From Cytophagales bacterium (GTDB lineage Bacteria; Bacteroidota; Bacteroidia; Cytophagales; Cyclobacteriaceae), in contig DAHVFH010000121.1 in the NCBI GenBank assembly GCA_027317105.1, forward strand, positions 1 to 56,880: DNA of 56,880 bases, in the 5' to 3' direction. This document shows, piece after piece, positions 1 through 8,125 of the stretch. The translations under genes and the position numbers were made by a program. The notes under the pieces are model-generated. The model ran no database searches. It was given only the letters and a program-made list of their open reading frames with translations, and was not told the DNA's origin. Every line of letters starts with the position of its first letter. The stretch's first letter is position 1.

Positions 1-17
1 CAAACAAAAATTTAATG

Positions 18-209
18 TTAGGCAACCACAAAACAACGATTCAAAATCGCACCGTATTGGCCCTCATAATTGGCATAGCACCAGTTTTTGAGCTCCTGCA
101 CCTCATCGGCTATCAGCATTTTGATGGCCTTCCTCAACTCTTTCTCAAAGAGACGGGCGTCAAAACTCACTCGTTGGAGAATTTTTTTGACATAATTCAG
201 CATCTTCAT
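18..209 (-). CDS. small conserved Bacteroidota protein, unknown function
   Basis: This is a 63-residue soluble protein with the core LNYVKKILQRVSFD followed by FEKELRKAI and ELKNWCY. I recognise this as a short family common in Bacteroidota genomes with no assigned role. No signal peptide or membrane segment is visible. It is basic and probably helical. A start at the third residue (ATG at 203) is equally plausible, since family members usually begin MLNYVK. It lies on the opposite strand to batD, with its own upstream region between them. The family recognition comes from memory of the motif, not from a search. Confidence 0.75.
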   Translation of the reverse strand: MKMLNYVKKILQRVSFDARLFEKELRKAIKMLIADEVQELKNWCYANYEGQYGAILNRCFVVA

Positions 210-345
210 TTTAAAAAATTTAGTTTAAACTGTAACCAGCTGTTGCAATTCAACGATGAATTTACCAAAACCGTTGAATAAGATGAAAGAAGAATTTTAT
301 TTTTGTACCCGCAACTTCGTTGCACAACGCGTTGCATTGAAAATT

Positions 346-1785
346 ATGGCAAAAAGCATCTTTTTTTTAATAGGGGTAATGTTACTTTTTTGTTATGCTC
401 AGGGCCAAAATATCCAAATTGGACTTGGCCCAGACGAAATCGGACAAAATCAGGCCTGGACAATCACGGTAACGATCAATAACGGTCAATTAAAAAGTTA
501 CGATAACTTTCCCGAAATCGAAGGCCTGCAAAAGCGAGGCACATCTTCTTCCTCGCAAACAAGTATCATCAACGGTCAGGTGAGTTCATCGCAAAGTATC
601 ATCATGACGTATGTTCCGTTGCGCCAAGGAATGGTCCTAGTTCCGAATTTTAAAATGAAAATCAATGATCAGCTTATTTCCGTTAATGGAAAAAGAGTGA
701 AAGTAGGTGTGCCTATTCATGGTCAACCCAGTGATCCCTTTCGAAGTTTCTTTGAACGCGACCAGTCCGATTTCTTTAGTCACAATCAACCAACTGAGTT
801 TGTTGATATTAAAGAGGATGCGCTTTTGGCACTCACTACCAACAAAGACGAAGTTTATGTAGGAGAAGGATTTACCACTACGCTATCCTTTTTGATAGCC
901 GATAATAATCGTGCGCCTATGCAATTTCACGATCTTGGCAAGCAGCTTTCCGACATTTTAAAGAAATTGCGGCCAGGAAACTGCTGGGAAGAAAATTTTA
1001 ACATTGAAAATATTGAAGGAGAACAAATCCAGGTCAATAACAAGAAGTACACCCAATATAAAATTTATCAAGGCACATTCTTCCCATTGAATACGCAATC
1101 GATAAATTTTCCGAGCGTAGGGTTAGGGATGATTAAATATAAAGTGGCTAAAAACCCATCCTTCTTTGGTCAAAACAGACAGGAGGATTACAAGACCTTC
1201 TATTCCAAACCGAAAACCATTAGGGTAAAAGAATTGCCGCCTCACCCCTTGCGCGATGCCGTGGCTGTTGGAAATTATAAATTCGATGAACGGATTAATC
1301 GTACTCAGTTGCAGACGGGTCAAAGCGTTTCTTACGATTTTAATATTTACGGTGAAGGGAATATTTCATCCATCGCCAAACCTACGATTGACAAGAATGA
1401 TGCTTTCGATATTTATGAGCCTAACGTAAAGCAAAATATCAATCGGGAAATGGGCCGGGTTAGCGGCACTAAGTCGTTTACCTATTTTATGATCCCCAAA
1501 GAGCCGGGCACTTATAACTTGGGTGATTACTTCAAATGGGTATACTTTAATCTTCAAACAAAAAAGTATGATACGTTAAGATCGAATCAAGTCGTTACGG
1601 TTTCGGGAGAAAGCAGAAAGAACTTATCAATTGGCAGTAATGATTTGGGTTCTTTTTATGATCGGATTGATGCCATCGATAATACGCTTAAATCATTTTC
1701 GGGTAATGATTGGATGAAGCCCGCCCTTAATATTTTGGTTTTGATTGTTGTTGGGGCGGCAGTTTTCTTGGCCTTAAAAAAATAG
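346..1785 (+). CDS. batD: BatD family oxygen-tolerance protein
   Basis: The 479-residue protein starts with a signal peptide (MAKSIFFLIGVMLLFCYAQG), has repeated beta-rich Ig-like regions and ends with one membrane helix near residues 460-477 and almost no cytoplasmic tail. This is the BatD layout of Bacteroidota, in which the protein is exported and anchored from its C-terminus. BatD is thought to act with BatA/BatB vWA proteins in envelope or oxidative-stress tolerance. An in-frame ATG at 256 exists, but it adds 30 residues ahead of the signal peptide, so I use 346. No batA, batB or batE gene is adjacent, so it may work at a distance from its partners. Confidence 0.85.
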   Translation: MAKSIFFLIGVMLLFCYAQGQNIQIGLGPDEIGQNQAWTITVTINNGQLKSYDNFPEIEGLQKRGTSSSSQTSIINGQVSSSQSIIMTYVPLRQGMVLVPNFKMKINDQLISVNGKRVKVGVPIHGQPSDPFRSFFERDQSDFFSHNQPTEFVDIKEDALLALTTNKDEVYVGEGFTTTLSFLIADNNRAPMQFHDLGKQLSDILKKLRPGNCWEENFNIENIEGEQIQVNNKKYTQYKIYQGTFFPLNTQSINFPSVGLGMIKYKVAKNPSFFGQNRQEDYKTFYSKPKTIRVKELPPHPLRDAVAVGNYKFDERINRTQLQTGQSVSYDFNIYGEGNISSIAKPTIDKNDAFDIYEPNVKQNINREMGRVSGTKSFTYFMIPKEPGTYNLGDYFKWVYFNLQTKKYDTLRSNQVVTVSGESRKNLSIGSNDLGSFYDRIDAIDNTLKSFSGNDWMKPALNILVLIVVGAAVFLALKK

Positions 1786-1851
1786 AAATTAGAAGATCTG
1801 TTGGAAAAAATGGTTTGGGCTTAATTAACTAAGCTTTATCTTCACGCCCCT

Positions 1852-2925
1852 ATGGGCAACAGTTTCGGAAAATTATTTAGAATAACCACATTTGGCGAAT
1901 CGCATGGAGCGGCTATTGGCGTAATCATTGATGGCTGCCCGGCAGGATTGGAAATCGATGAAACATTTATTCAGTCAGAGCTTGACCGAAGAAAGCCGGG
2001 GCAATCAAAAATCACCACACAACGTAAAGAAGACGATACCTTTAAAATTCTATCAGGCGTTTTTGAAGGCAAATCCACCGGGGCGCCTATAGCTTTGATG
2101 ATCGAAAACCAGGATCAACGCAGCAAGGATTACAGCCATATTGCCGAACGTTTCAGACCGTCTCATGCCGATTATACCTATGAGGCAAAATACGGAAACC
2201 GGGATTATCGCGGTGGCGGAAGAAGTTCCGCCCGTGAAACGGCTGCCCGTGTAGCGGCTGGTGCGCTGGCGAAAATGCTCTTGAAGAAATCAGGGATTGA
2301 AGTTCAGGCGTTCGTATCGCAAGTAGGCAACATCAAAGCACCTAATTATAAGACACTTGATTTGACAAAGAAGGAAGACAACATCGTGCGTTGTCCCGAT
2401 TCAGTTACAGCCGAAAAAATGATCGCTTTAATTGATGAAGTTCGCCTTCAACGCGATACAATTGGTGGAGTAGTTACAGGTGTGATCAAAAACTCTCCGG
2501 TAGGATTAGGCGAACCTGTATTTGAGAAACTTCACGCAGCACTTGGCCACGCTATGTTGGGTATCAATGCCGTGAAGGGCTTTGAATATGGCAGCGGTTT
2601 TGATGGCGTAAAGTTACGCGGCTCGCAACATAACGATGAATTTTATAACGAAGGTGAAAAAATCCGGACGCGCACCAACTATTCAGGTGGCGTGCAAGGA
2701 GGAATAAGTAACGGAGAAGATATTTATTTCAACGTGGCCTTTAAGCCAGTGGCCACCATTATGCAAGATCAGCAAAGCGTAGATAAGGCTGGCAATGAAG
2801 TTACCGTGAGTGGCAAAGGTCGTCATGATCCATGTGTTGTGCCACGCGCAGTGCCGATCGTAGAAGCGATGGCCGCGTTGGTGATGGTGGATTTTTTGTT
2901 GGTCGGAAAAACTTCTAAGCTATAG
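1852..2925 (+). CDS. aroC: chorismate synthase
   Basis: AroC makes chorismate from 5-enolpyruvylshikimate 3-phosphate, the last step of the shikimate pathway, using reduced FMN. The 357-residue protein carries the family signatures in order: FGESHG near residue 15, the basic RRKPGQS segment near 47, RPSHADYTY near 100, GGGRSSARET near 122, and the C-terminal GRHDPCVVPRAVPIVE segment near 325. Length is normal. It is a single gene with 66 bases upstream, and it meets selD tail to tail with only two bases between the stop codons. No other aro gene is nearby. Confidence 0.97.
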   Translation: MGNSFGKLFRITTFGESHGAAIGVIIDGCPAGLEIDETFIQSELDRRKPGQSKITTQRKEDDTFKILSGVFEGKSTGAPIALMIENQDQRSKDYSHIAERFRPSHADYTYEAKYGNRDYRGGGRSSARETAARVAAGALAKMLLKKSGIEVQAFVSQVGNIKAPNYKTLDLTKKEDNIVRCPDSVTAEKMIALIDEVRLQRDTIGGVVTGVIKNSPVGLGEPVFEKLHAALGHAMLGINAVKGFEYGSGFDGVKLRGSQHNDEFYNEGEKIRTRTNYSGGVQGGISNGEDIYFNVAFKPVATIMQDQQSVDKAGNEVTVSGKGRHDPCVVPRAVPIVEAMAALVMVDFLLVGKTSKL

Positions 2926-2927
2926 AT

Positions 2928-3953
2928 TTAAGCAACCCAAATTACTTTTTCGGTTTTGGGAACTAATTTGCCAAACGATTTCAATTCTAATCCTTTCGAT
3001 TTAGCAAACCCTTCAAACTCATTTTTATTTTCAGCATCCACCGAAACCAAAAGCCCACCACTAGTTTGGGGGTCGGCTAGAATGGCTTTTTGTTCTTCCG
3101 ATATTGCACTGATTTTATGACCGTAACTTTGCCAATTGCGTTGTGTGCCTCCAGGCATTGATTTTTGTTGGATATATTCTTTCAAAAAATCAAACCTGGG
3201 GACGGCTTCGAAATTAATTTCAGCCGAAAGATGGCTTCCCTCACACATCTCACACAAGTGCCCAAGCAAACCGAAACCAGTTACATCCGTCATTGCGTTC
3301 ACATAAGGCAATTTCCCAAAATCAGCACCTACTTTATTCAAGGTGAGCATAGCGTTTACCGCCTGATTCAAATGAGCTTCGCTTACAATTCCTTTTTTTT
3401 GCGCCGTGGTGATAATTCCAATGCCAATCGGTTTTGTAAGATAAAGCAAGGAACTTTCTTTGGCGGTGTCATTTCGTTTTAGGTTTTCTTTTTTCATTTT
3501 CCCGGAAACGGCCAGCCCGAATACCGGTTCGGGGCAATCAATGCTGTGGCCACCAGCTAACGGTATTCCTGCATCAGCACAAATTTTTCTGCTGCCTTCT
3601 AAAACTTCTTGGGCCACCTCAGGTGCTAATTTGTCGATAGGCCATCCAAGAATGGCAATGGCCATAAAAGGTTTGCCACCCATGGCATACACATCGCTGA
3701 TCGCGTTCACAGAGGCAATTGCTCCAAAGGTAAATGGATCATCTACGATGGGCATGAAAAAATCAGTGGTGCTGATAATACAGGTGCCATCACCTAGATC
3801 AAAAACGGCAGCATCATCTTTCGATTCATTACCTACAAGTAGTGACGGACATTTCTGCTTCGGCAAAGAGGAATGCAACATGGTATCTAAAACCGCAGGA
3901 GAAATCTTGCAGCCGCAGCCGGCACCATGTGAGTATTGCGTTAGTTTGATCAT
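2928..3953 (-). CDS. selD: selenide, water dikinase
   Basis: SelD makes selenophosphate from selenide and ATP. The 341-residue protein has the glycine-rich N-terminal active loop HGAGCGCK, with Cys13 at the position that is Cys or selenocysteine in the family and Lys16 as the catalytic lysine. It also has the AIRS-type segments DAAVFDLGDGT and TDFFMP, and a GGHSID motif near 155. It follows mnmH by 74 bases on the same strand, so the selenophosphate probably feeds tRNA selenation. No selA, selB or selenoprotein gene is seen in this window. Use of cysteine means the enzyme itself needs no selenocysteine machinery. Confidence 0.95.
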   Translation of the reverse strand: MIKLTQYSHGAGCGCKISPAVLDTMLHSSLPKQKCPSLLVGNESKDDAAVFDLGDGTCIISTTDFFMPIVDDPFTFGAIASVNAISDVYAMGGKPFMAIAILGWPIDKLAPEVAQEVLEGSRKICADAGIPLAGGHSIDCPEPVFGLAVSGKMKKENLKRNDTAKESSLLYLTKPIGIGIITTAQKKGIVSEAHLNQAVNAMLTLNKVGADFGKLPYVNAMTDVTGFGLLGHLCEMCEGSHLSAEINFEAVPRFDFLKEYIQQKSMPGGTQRNWQSYGHKISAISEEQKAILADPQTSGGLLVSVDAENKNEFEGFAKSKGLELKSFGKLVPKTEKVIWVA

Positions 3954-4027
3954 CCGTCTTTAGTTAATTGTTATCCGATAAAATCTATAGACTATTCGCG
4001 AAAAGTAAGTGCTTTGTAAACGTATAG

Positions 4028-5053
4028 TTAACCATTTACTATTGACGGATTACGATTAATCAATTCTTTTGCGAATGAAAAGGCGTCTACACCATCCCAC
4101 GGAAGTGAAAATAAAATTCTTTTTTGTTTTTTGTCAATGCTGTTGAAGTACGCTTTGTCGTAATAGGTTAATAGGATATCAATGGTGGCTGCCATATCGC
4201 CCTGTAATAATTTTTCTTTGGCAGCCATAAAATGTTGACCTCCAAGTTTTTTTACCACCTTGGTCATGGCCGTTAAAAATTCATCACGATCCGCTGGACC
4301 ATATTCATTGACCAATCGCTGCACGCGAACTTCTTTTGATACCTCCATTTGAACAACAGGGCTTTGCCTCATAGTCGTCCAAAAATCGTTAGGTAAAAAT
4401 ATTTTTCCTATGGCAATGGATTCATCCTCTACCCAAATTCGCTTTGTTAAATCCAATTTCAGGATCTCTTCGAACAACTCGTTTTGAAATTGTTCGGTGG
4501 TGGGTTGTGGTGGCATTAGCAATCCGCCAAATGCGGAGCCTTTGTGATTGGCCAATTGTTCAAGATCCAAAACTTGCTCGCCTTGTGCGTGCAAGGCACG
4601 GAGTATTTCACTTTTCCCGCTCCCTGTGAAACCTGTAAGCAAGACAATTTGAAAGGGCTTCGTAAAAGTCTCTAGTGCTGCCTGTCGATACGCTTTATAA
4701 CCACCGGTCAGGGCGTGAGATTTTATTCCCGCCATGCCGATGAACTGGCAAAAATTGTTCGAACGCATTCCTCCGCGCCAACAGTGAACAAGAAGTTCTT
4801 TCCCGTCCGCTACTTTTAGGGCTTCATCCGTAATTTGTTCGAGCCTCGGCCCAACCAAACGAAACCCGGTTTTTATAGCTTCTGCTTTGCCTTTTTGTTT
4901 GTAGTCAGTTCCAACAGCAATTCTTTCGTCATTGTTTAACAAAGGAATATTAACAGCCCCAGGAATGTGACCCTCCTGATATTCTAAAGGAGAGCGAACA
5001 TCTACAAAAGGAAGAATCTGTCGAAGTTTAAGAAATTCTTGAAGAGAAATCAT
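4028..5053 (-). CDS. mnmH: tRNA 2-selenouridine synthase
   Basis: MnmH (SelU/YbbB) converts wobble 2-thiouridine in certain tRNAs to 2-selenouridine, using selenophosphate and passing through a geranylated intermediate. The 341-residue protein has an N-terminal rhodanese domain (residues 1-125) with the catalytic cysteine at Cys91 in HCWRGGMRS, then a P-loop GFTGSGKS at 141-148. This is the exact two-domain order of the family, at normal length. It sits directly upstream of selD and six bases after a small membrane protein gene, probably in one transcript. Its co-location with selD supports the selenium assignment. Confidence 0.95.
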   Translation of the reverse strand: MISLQEFLKLRQILPFVDVRSPLEYQEGHIPGAVNIPLLNNDERIAVGTDYKQKGKAEAIKTGFRLVGPRLEQITDEALKVADGKELLVHCWRGGMRSNNFCQFIGMAGIKSHALTGGYKAYRQAALETFTKPFQIVLLTGFTGSGKSEILRALHAQGEQVLDLEQLANHKGSAFGGLLMPPQPTTEQFQNELFEEILKLDLTKRIWVEDESIAIGKIFLPNDFWTTMRQSPVVQMEVSKEVRVQRLVNEYGPADRDEFLTAMTKVVKKLGGQHFMAAKEKLLQGDMAATIDILLTYYDKAYFNSIDKKQKRILFSLPWDGVDAFSFAKELINRNPSIVNG

Positions 5054-5059
5054 CGACTT

Positions 5060-5239
5060 TTACTGAAGCAAAAGGGAAAAAGCAGTAGTTATTGCCAAGT
5101 AGAATCCGCAGGCTAATCCTAAAATTGTGTCAATGCGAAAAAGTGAATGAAGCGTTCCTGATCGTTTGATGTTTCTTATCAAAAGCCACGCAAAGACCAT
5201 GATCAATGCTATCCCCAAAATCAGTTTAATGTATTCCAT
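5060..5239 (-). CDS. small two-helix membrane protein
   Basis: This 59-codon frame fills the gap between rlmB and mnmH. It starts at an ATG, MEYIKLILGIALIM, and encodes two hydrophobic helices (about residues 5-22 and 38-57) joined by a basic segment IRNIKRSGTLHS. It ends six bases before the mnmH start, so the two are probably translated from the same mRNA. I do not recognise the family. The hydrophobic pattern and tight fit between same-strand genes support a real gene. A role with MnmH or SelD is only suggested by position. Confidence 0.6.
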   Translation of the reverse strand: MEYIKLILGIALIMVFAWLLIRNIKRSGTLHSLFRIDTILGLACGFYLAITTAFSLLLQ

Positions 5240-5283
5240 GATGTAATTTAATCAACTGAATTCACGAGTGCAATTACCTCCGC

Positions 5284-6021
5284 TTACTTACCTCTTTGTC
5301 TCACTCCCTCATAAATTGCAATACCCGCTGCCACCGACACGTTGAGTGAGTCAATCTTTCCTTTCATGGGGATCTTTGCCAGATGGTCGGAGGCCTTCAA
5401 AAGTTCAGGTGAAATCCCATCTTCCTCTGAGCCAATCAAAATAGCCAAAGGACTATTCAAAGCCACCTCGTACAAGCTTTTCTCGGCCTTTTCAGTACAG
5501 GCTATGATTTGGATTCCGTTGTCTTTCAGCAACCGGAAGGTTTTGTACAGGTCATTCACACGGCAAACCGGCAAATGGTTAAGCGCTCCGGCACTTGTTT
5601 TCATGGCATCAGCAGAAATGGGCGCGTTTCCTTTTTCGCCAATGATGATGGCGTCCAGGCCTGCACATTCTACCGTACGCGCAATGGCTCCAAAGTTTCG
5701 CACATCGGTGATCCGGTCGAGGATCAGGAAGAAGGGCTCGCGACCTTGCTCATAGCATTGATTGATGATTGTTTCAAGTGGAGCATATTGCACAATCGAC
5801 AAAAGGCAAATAACCCCTTGATGGTTTTTCGATGACATGCTGTTAAGCTTTTGCTGGGGAATAAAAGAAAAAGGAACCTTGCTATTTTGCGCAGTATTGA
5901 TCAGTTCACGGATCAAATCGTTATTCAATCCAGCTTGGATATAAATTTTTTCTATTTCGCGTCCTGCTTTGATGGCTTCCATCACCGCACGCGTACCAAA
6001 TACCATTTCTTTTTTTTCCAT
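5284..6021 (-). CDS. rlmB: 23S rRNA (guanosine-2'-O-)-methyltransferase, RlmB family
   Basis: This is a 245-residue SPOUT-type (SpoU) rRNA 2'-O-methyltransferase. An N-terminal substrate-binding part (residues 1-75, starting VFGTRAVMEAI) precedes the trefoil-knot domain. The three SpoU motifs are present: LDRITDVRNFGAIARTVE near 102, LIGSEEDGISPELL near 192 and IPMKGKIDSLNVSVA near 214. The asparagine and arginine of motif 1 and the SLNVSVA loop bind AdoMet. Length fits RlmB, which methylates G2251 in E. coli 23S rRNA. It starts three bases after the GWxTD gene, so the two are one operon. Confidence 0.93.
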   Translation of the reverse strand: MEKKEMVFGTRAVMEAIKAGREIEKIYIQAGLNNDLIRELINTAQNSKVPFSFIPQQKLNSMSSKNHQGVICLLSIVQYAPLETIINQCYEQGREPFFLILDRITDVRNFGAIARTVECAGLDAIIIGEKGNAPISADAMKTSAGALNHLPVCRVNDLYKTFRLLKDNGIQIIACTEKAEKSLYEVALNSPLAILIGSEEDGISPELLKASDHLAKIPMKGKIDSLNVSVAAGIAIYEGVRQRGK

Positions 6022-6024
6022 TTT

Positions 6025-7203
6025 TTAAAACCGGGCTTTTCGCCAAAGATCGACTGCATTAAACCAAACATCAGAGAGGGATTTGTCGCGGAGAAGCACG
6101 AAATTTTCCGGGTCATAAACGCTCCCGCTTTTCACAAAGGTGAAGCGAACATTTCTGTTTTTATAGATCCATATTTCATTGCCCGCATTTTTGTTGACCT
6201 CATCGGGCAGTCCAAAAATCAGGTACAACATGCCGCGGTCGGTTTTCCAGCCTTCTTTGTAGGAGGAAAAAAAGATGTTGGCTAATTCTACATTACGGAA
6301 AAAGTTTTTCATAAATCTACGCGCTCGATCTCTATCTCCGGTAATGCCAAGGATTATTTTGTCAAATTTTGCTTTCTCTCCTTTAGAATTAGAGAGGTCA
6401 TTAAACTCTTCGGGTGTGGTGATCAAAATTAAGGGAGGTACTAACTCGTCAATCTTAGTGAACTTCGGAAAATTTTCTTTGACCACGCGATAAGAAAACC
6501 CGCGTGCCGCTGTCGTATCTTCTTGAAAAAGGTAAAGCCCTTCTTTTTTTGGTAAAAATTTGCTCCCATTAGCAACCCGAAAAAGTGAATCGTGAAAAAA
6601 GAACCTTTCGGTGTGTCCTTCTTTTTCGGCAAAAGGAGGAAGGGCCGGAGGAAATAGGGTATTGTAATAGGAGACAATAAGCTCCTTTCCATCGGCACTT
6701 CGTGCCGTGTATTCTCTGTTTTTGCTTAGATGGTTTTCAGTGATCACACCCTCACTTGTTTCGATCCAGCCGTCTACCGGATAAATTGATTCAATTTGTT
6801 TAAAGTATGTCCAGTTTTTCAAATGATCCACATTCTTCACGTGACCTAAAAGAAGCCACGGCTTTTCAGGGACGGTGAAAATGATGAAACCTCTTCGGTC
6901 TTTTGCAGTTATCGAAATAATAGAGTCTTTTTCAACGATAGGCACACCTTCTGCATCCACAAAGGAATTTCTGGCTTCCCAACTAATGGAATAGTTGCTG
7001 GGACTGCCTTGGCGCACCACTAAGGTGTAGCGCACCATAATTTTATTGGCCATTCGCACTGGGCGCAATTGCAGTTCCACATCATTTTGGGGGTCGTACC
7101 AATAGTTGAAATTGCTTGCTGCCACGGACTGGCCAACGGCCGACCTGATTAATACTAAAAAGAAGGAAAGAATCATTAGCGATCTCATAGTTCGATGGTT
7201 CAC
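6025..7203 (-). CDS. secreted GWxTD domain protein
   Basis: The protein has 392 residues with a signal peptide at the start (MILSFFLVLIRSAVGQ within the first 25 residues). Its C-terminal third contains the GWxTD domain signature GWKTDRGMLYLIFGLPDE near residue 317. The domain family is known in Bacteroidota and relatives, but its function is not established. The middle part is beta-rich. The start could also be the ATG five codons later, giving MRSLMILSFF, a more typical signal peptide. It leads the rlmB transcript and is probably exported to the periplasm or outer membrane. Confidence 0.8.
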   Translation of the reverse strand: MNHRTMRSLMILSFFLVLIRSAVGQSVAASNFNYWYDPQNDVELQLRPVRMANKIMVRYTLVVRQGSPSNYSISWEARNSFVDAEGVPIVEKDSIISITAKDRRGFIIFTVPEKPWLLLGHVKNVDHLKNWTYFKQIESIYPVDGWIETSEGVITENHLSKNREYTARSADGKELIVSYYNTLFPPALPPFAEKEGHTERFFFHDSLFRVANGSKFLPKKEGLYLFQEDTTAARGFSYRVVKENFPKFTKIDELVPPLILITTPEEFNDLSNSKGEKAKFDKIILGITGDRDRARRFMKNFFRNVELANIFFSSYKEGWKTDRGMLYLIFGLPDEVNKNAGNEIWIYKNRNVRFTFVKSGSVYDPENFVLLRDKSLSDVWFNAVDLWRKARF

Positions 7204-7237
7204 GTTACTTTCAAACGTTAAATTTAGCGATTTGCAT

Positions 7238-7245
7238 TATTTTTG
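7238..7245 (+). promoter_or_regulatory. Bacteroidota -7 promoter box
   Basis: TATTTTTG matches the TAnnTTTG -7 consensus of Bacteroidota sigma-A promoters, 18 bases before the methyltransferase ATG at 7264. No good TTG -33 box is seen at the usual spacing. If used, the mRNA leader would be about 12 bases, which also argues against a TTG start at 7243. Confidence 0.45.
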
Positions 7246-7263
7246 CCTCACAAATTTTTTCAC

Positions 7264-8034
7264 ATGGCCGTTTACACTACAGAGATTGCTTCAGAAACCA
7301 TTACCTCAGACAACCCAATTCACCAGCGATTGCTAAAAGCTTATGTTATAGCGAAAGAGAAAGTACATGGCAATTTGCTGGAAGTAGGTTGTGGCGAAGG
7401 CCGCGGAGTCAGCTTGCTAATCCCGAAAGCTGAAAAATTCTCAGCGATTGATAAGATCGAAGCAATTGTAGAAGGTTTAAAAAAGAAATTTCCTGAAGGA
7501 GATTTCATTAGTGGAAACATACCGCCATTGCCATACCCTGATAATACGTTTGATTGCGTGGTAAGTTTTCAGGTGATTGAACACATTGCGGATGATCATT
7601 TGTATCTTAAAGAGATAAGCCGCGTGTTGAAACCCAACGGGCTGGCGTTGATCACGACCCCCAATCGCCCAATGTCGCTTTCGCGGAATCCCTGGCATGA
7701 GCGGGAGTACACCGCGGAGGAGCTGACTTTATTAGCTAAAAAATATTTTAGTGAAGTGGAGATGAAAGGCATTGCTGGTAATGATAAAGTGATGAAATAC
7801 TACGAGCGCAATAAAAAATCAGTAGACAAAATGATGCGTTGGGACGTCCTGGATTTGCAACATAAACTTCCTGCTTCGGTGTTGCGCGTTCCTTACGAAA
7901 TGCTCAACCGGCTGAACCGGAATAAACTCAAAGCAGCTGCTGATGACCTAGTGGCAAGCATCCTCCATGAAGATTATCTTTTGTCAGAAAAGCCAGCGGA
8001 ATCCCTTGATCTTTTTCTAATCGCACGGAAATAA
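7264..8034 (+). CDS. class I SAM-dependent methyltransferase
   Basis: The 256-residue protein has AdoMet-binding motif I (LLEVGCGEGRGVSLL) near residue 40, an acidic motif II region (FSAIDKIEAIVEGL) and the motif IV segment FDCVVSFQVIEHI near 95, as in the UbiE/COQ5-like Methyltransf_11 group. The later HLYLKEISRVLKPNGLAL segment is typical post-motif III. The substrate cannot be told from the sequence. An upstream TTG at 7243 is in frame but overlaps the -7 box, so the ATG at 7264 is preferred. It is divergent from the GWxTD/rlmB group and appears to be a single gene. Confidence 0.85.
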   Translation: MAVYTTEIASETITSDNPIHQRLLKAYVIAKEKVHGNLLEVGCGEGRGVSLLIPKAEKFSAIDKIEAIVEGLKKKFPEGDFISGNIPPLPYPDNTFDCVVSFQVIEHIADDHLYLKEISRVLKPNGLALITTPNRPMSLSRNPWHEREYTAEELTLLAKKYFSEVEMKGIAGNDKVMKYYERNKKSVDKMMRWDVLDLQHKLPASVLRVPYEMLNRLNRNKLKAAADDLVASILHEDYLLSEKPAESLDLFLIARK

Positions 8035-8080
8035 CATAGTAAAAACCCTCTGATTAGAAAATAGGCTATTGAAAAGTTCA

Positions 8081-8115
8081 AATCAAAGGTTAAATTTGAT
8101 TCTCTTCGAATCAAA
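8081..8115 (+). promoter_or_regulatory. alternative hairpins in the GMC gene leader
   Basis: Three arms are seen: AATCAAA at 8081-8087, TTTGATTC at 8095-8102 and GAATCAAA at 8108-8115. The middle arm can pair with either outer arm. The second hairpin (8-bp stem, 5-base loop TCTTC) ends 10 bases before the ATG at 8126. It could be an operator or an mRNA switch near the start codon. There is no T-run, so it is not a terminator. Confidence 0.35.
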
Positions 8116-8125
8116 ATAAGCGAAT

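Noticed and set aside
1849..1860. GCCC/GGGC mini-hairpin over the aroC start
   Set aside because: A four-bp stem is too short to support a regulatory claim.
3165..3963. Plus-strand frames inside selD
   Set aside because: They are shadows of the selD gene. Sequences show no start context or domain.
5342..5835. Plus-strand frames inside rlmB
   Set aside because: They lie fully within a gene with clear motifs on the minus strand and show no domain of their own.
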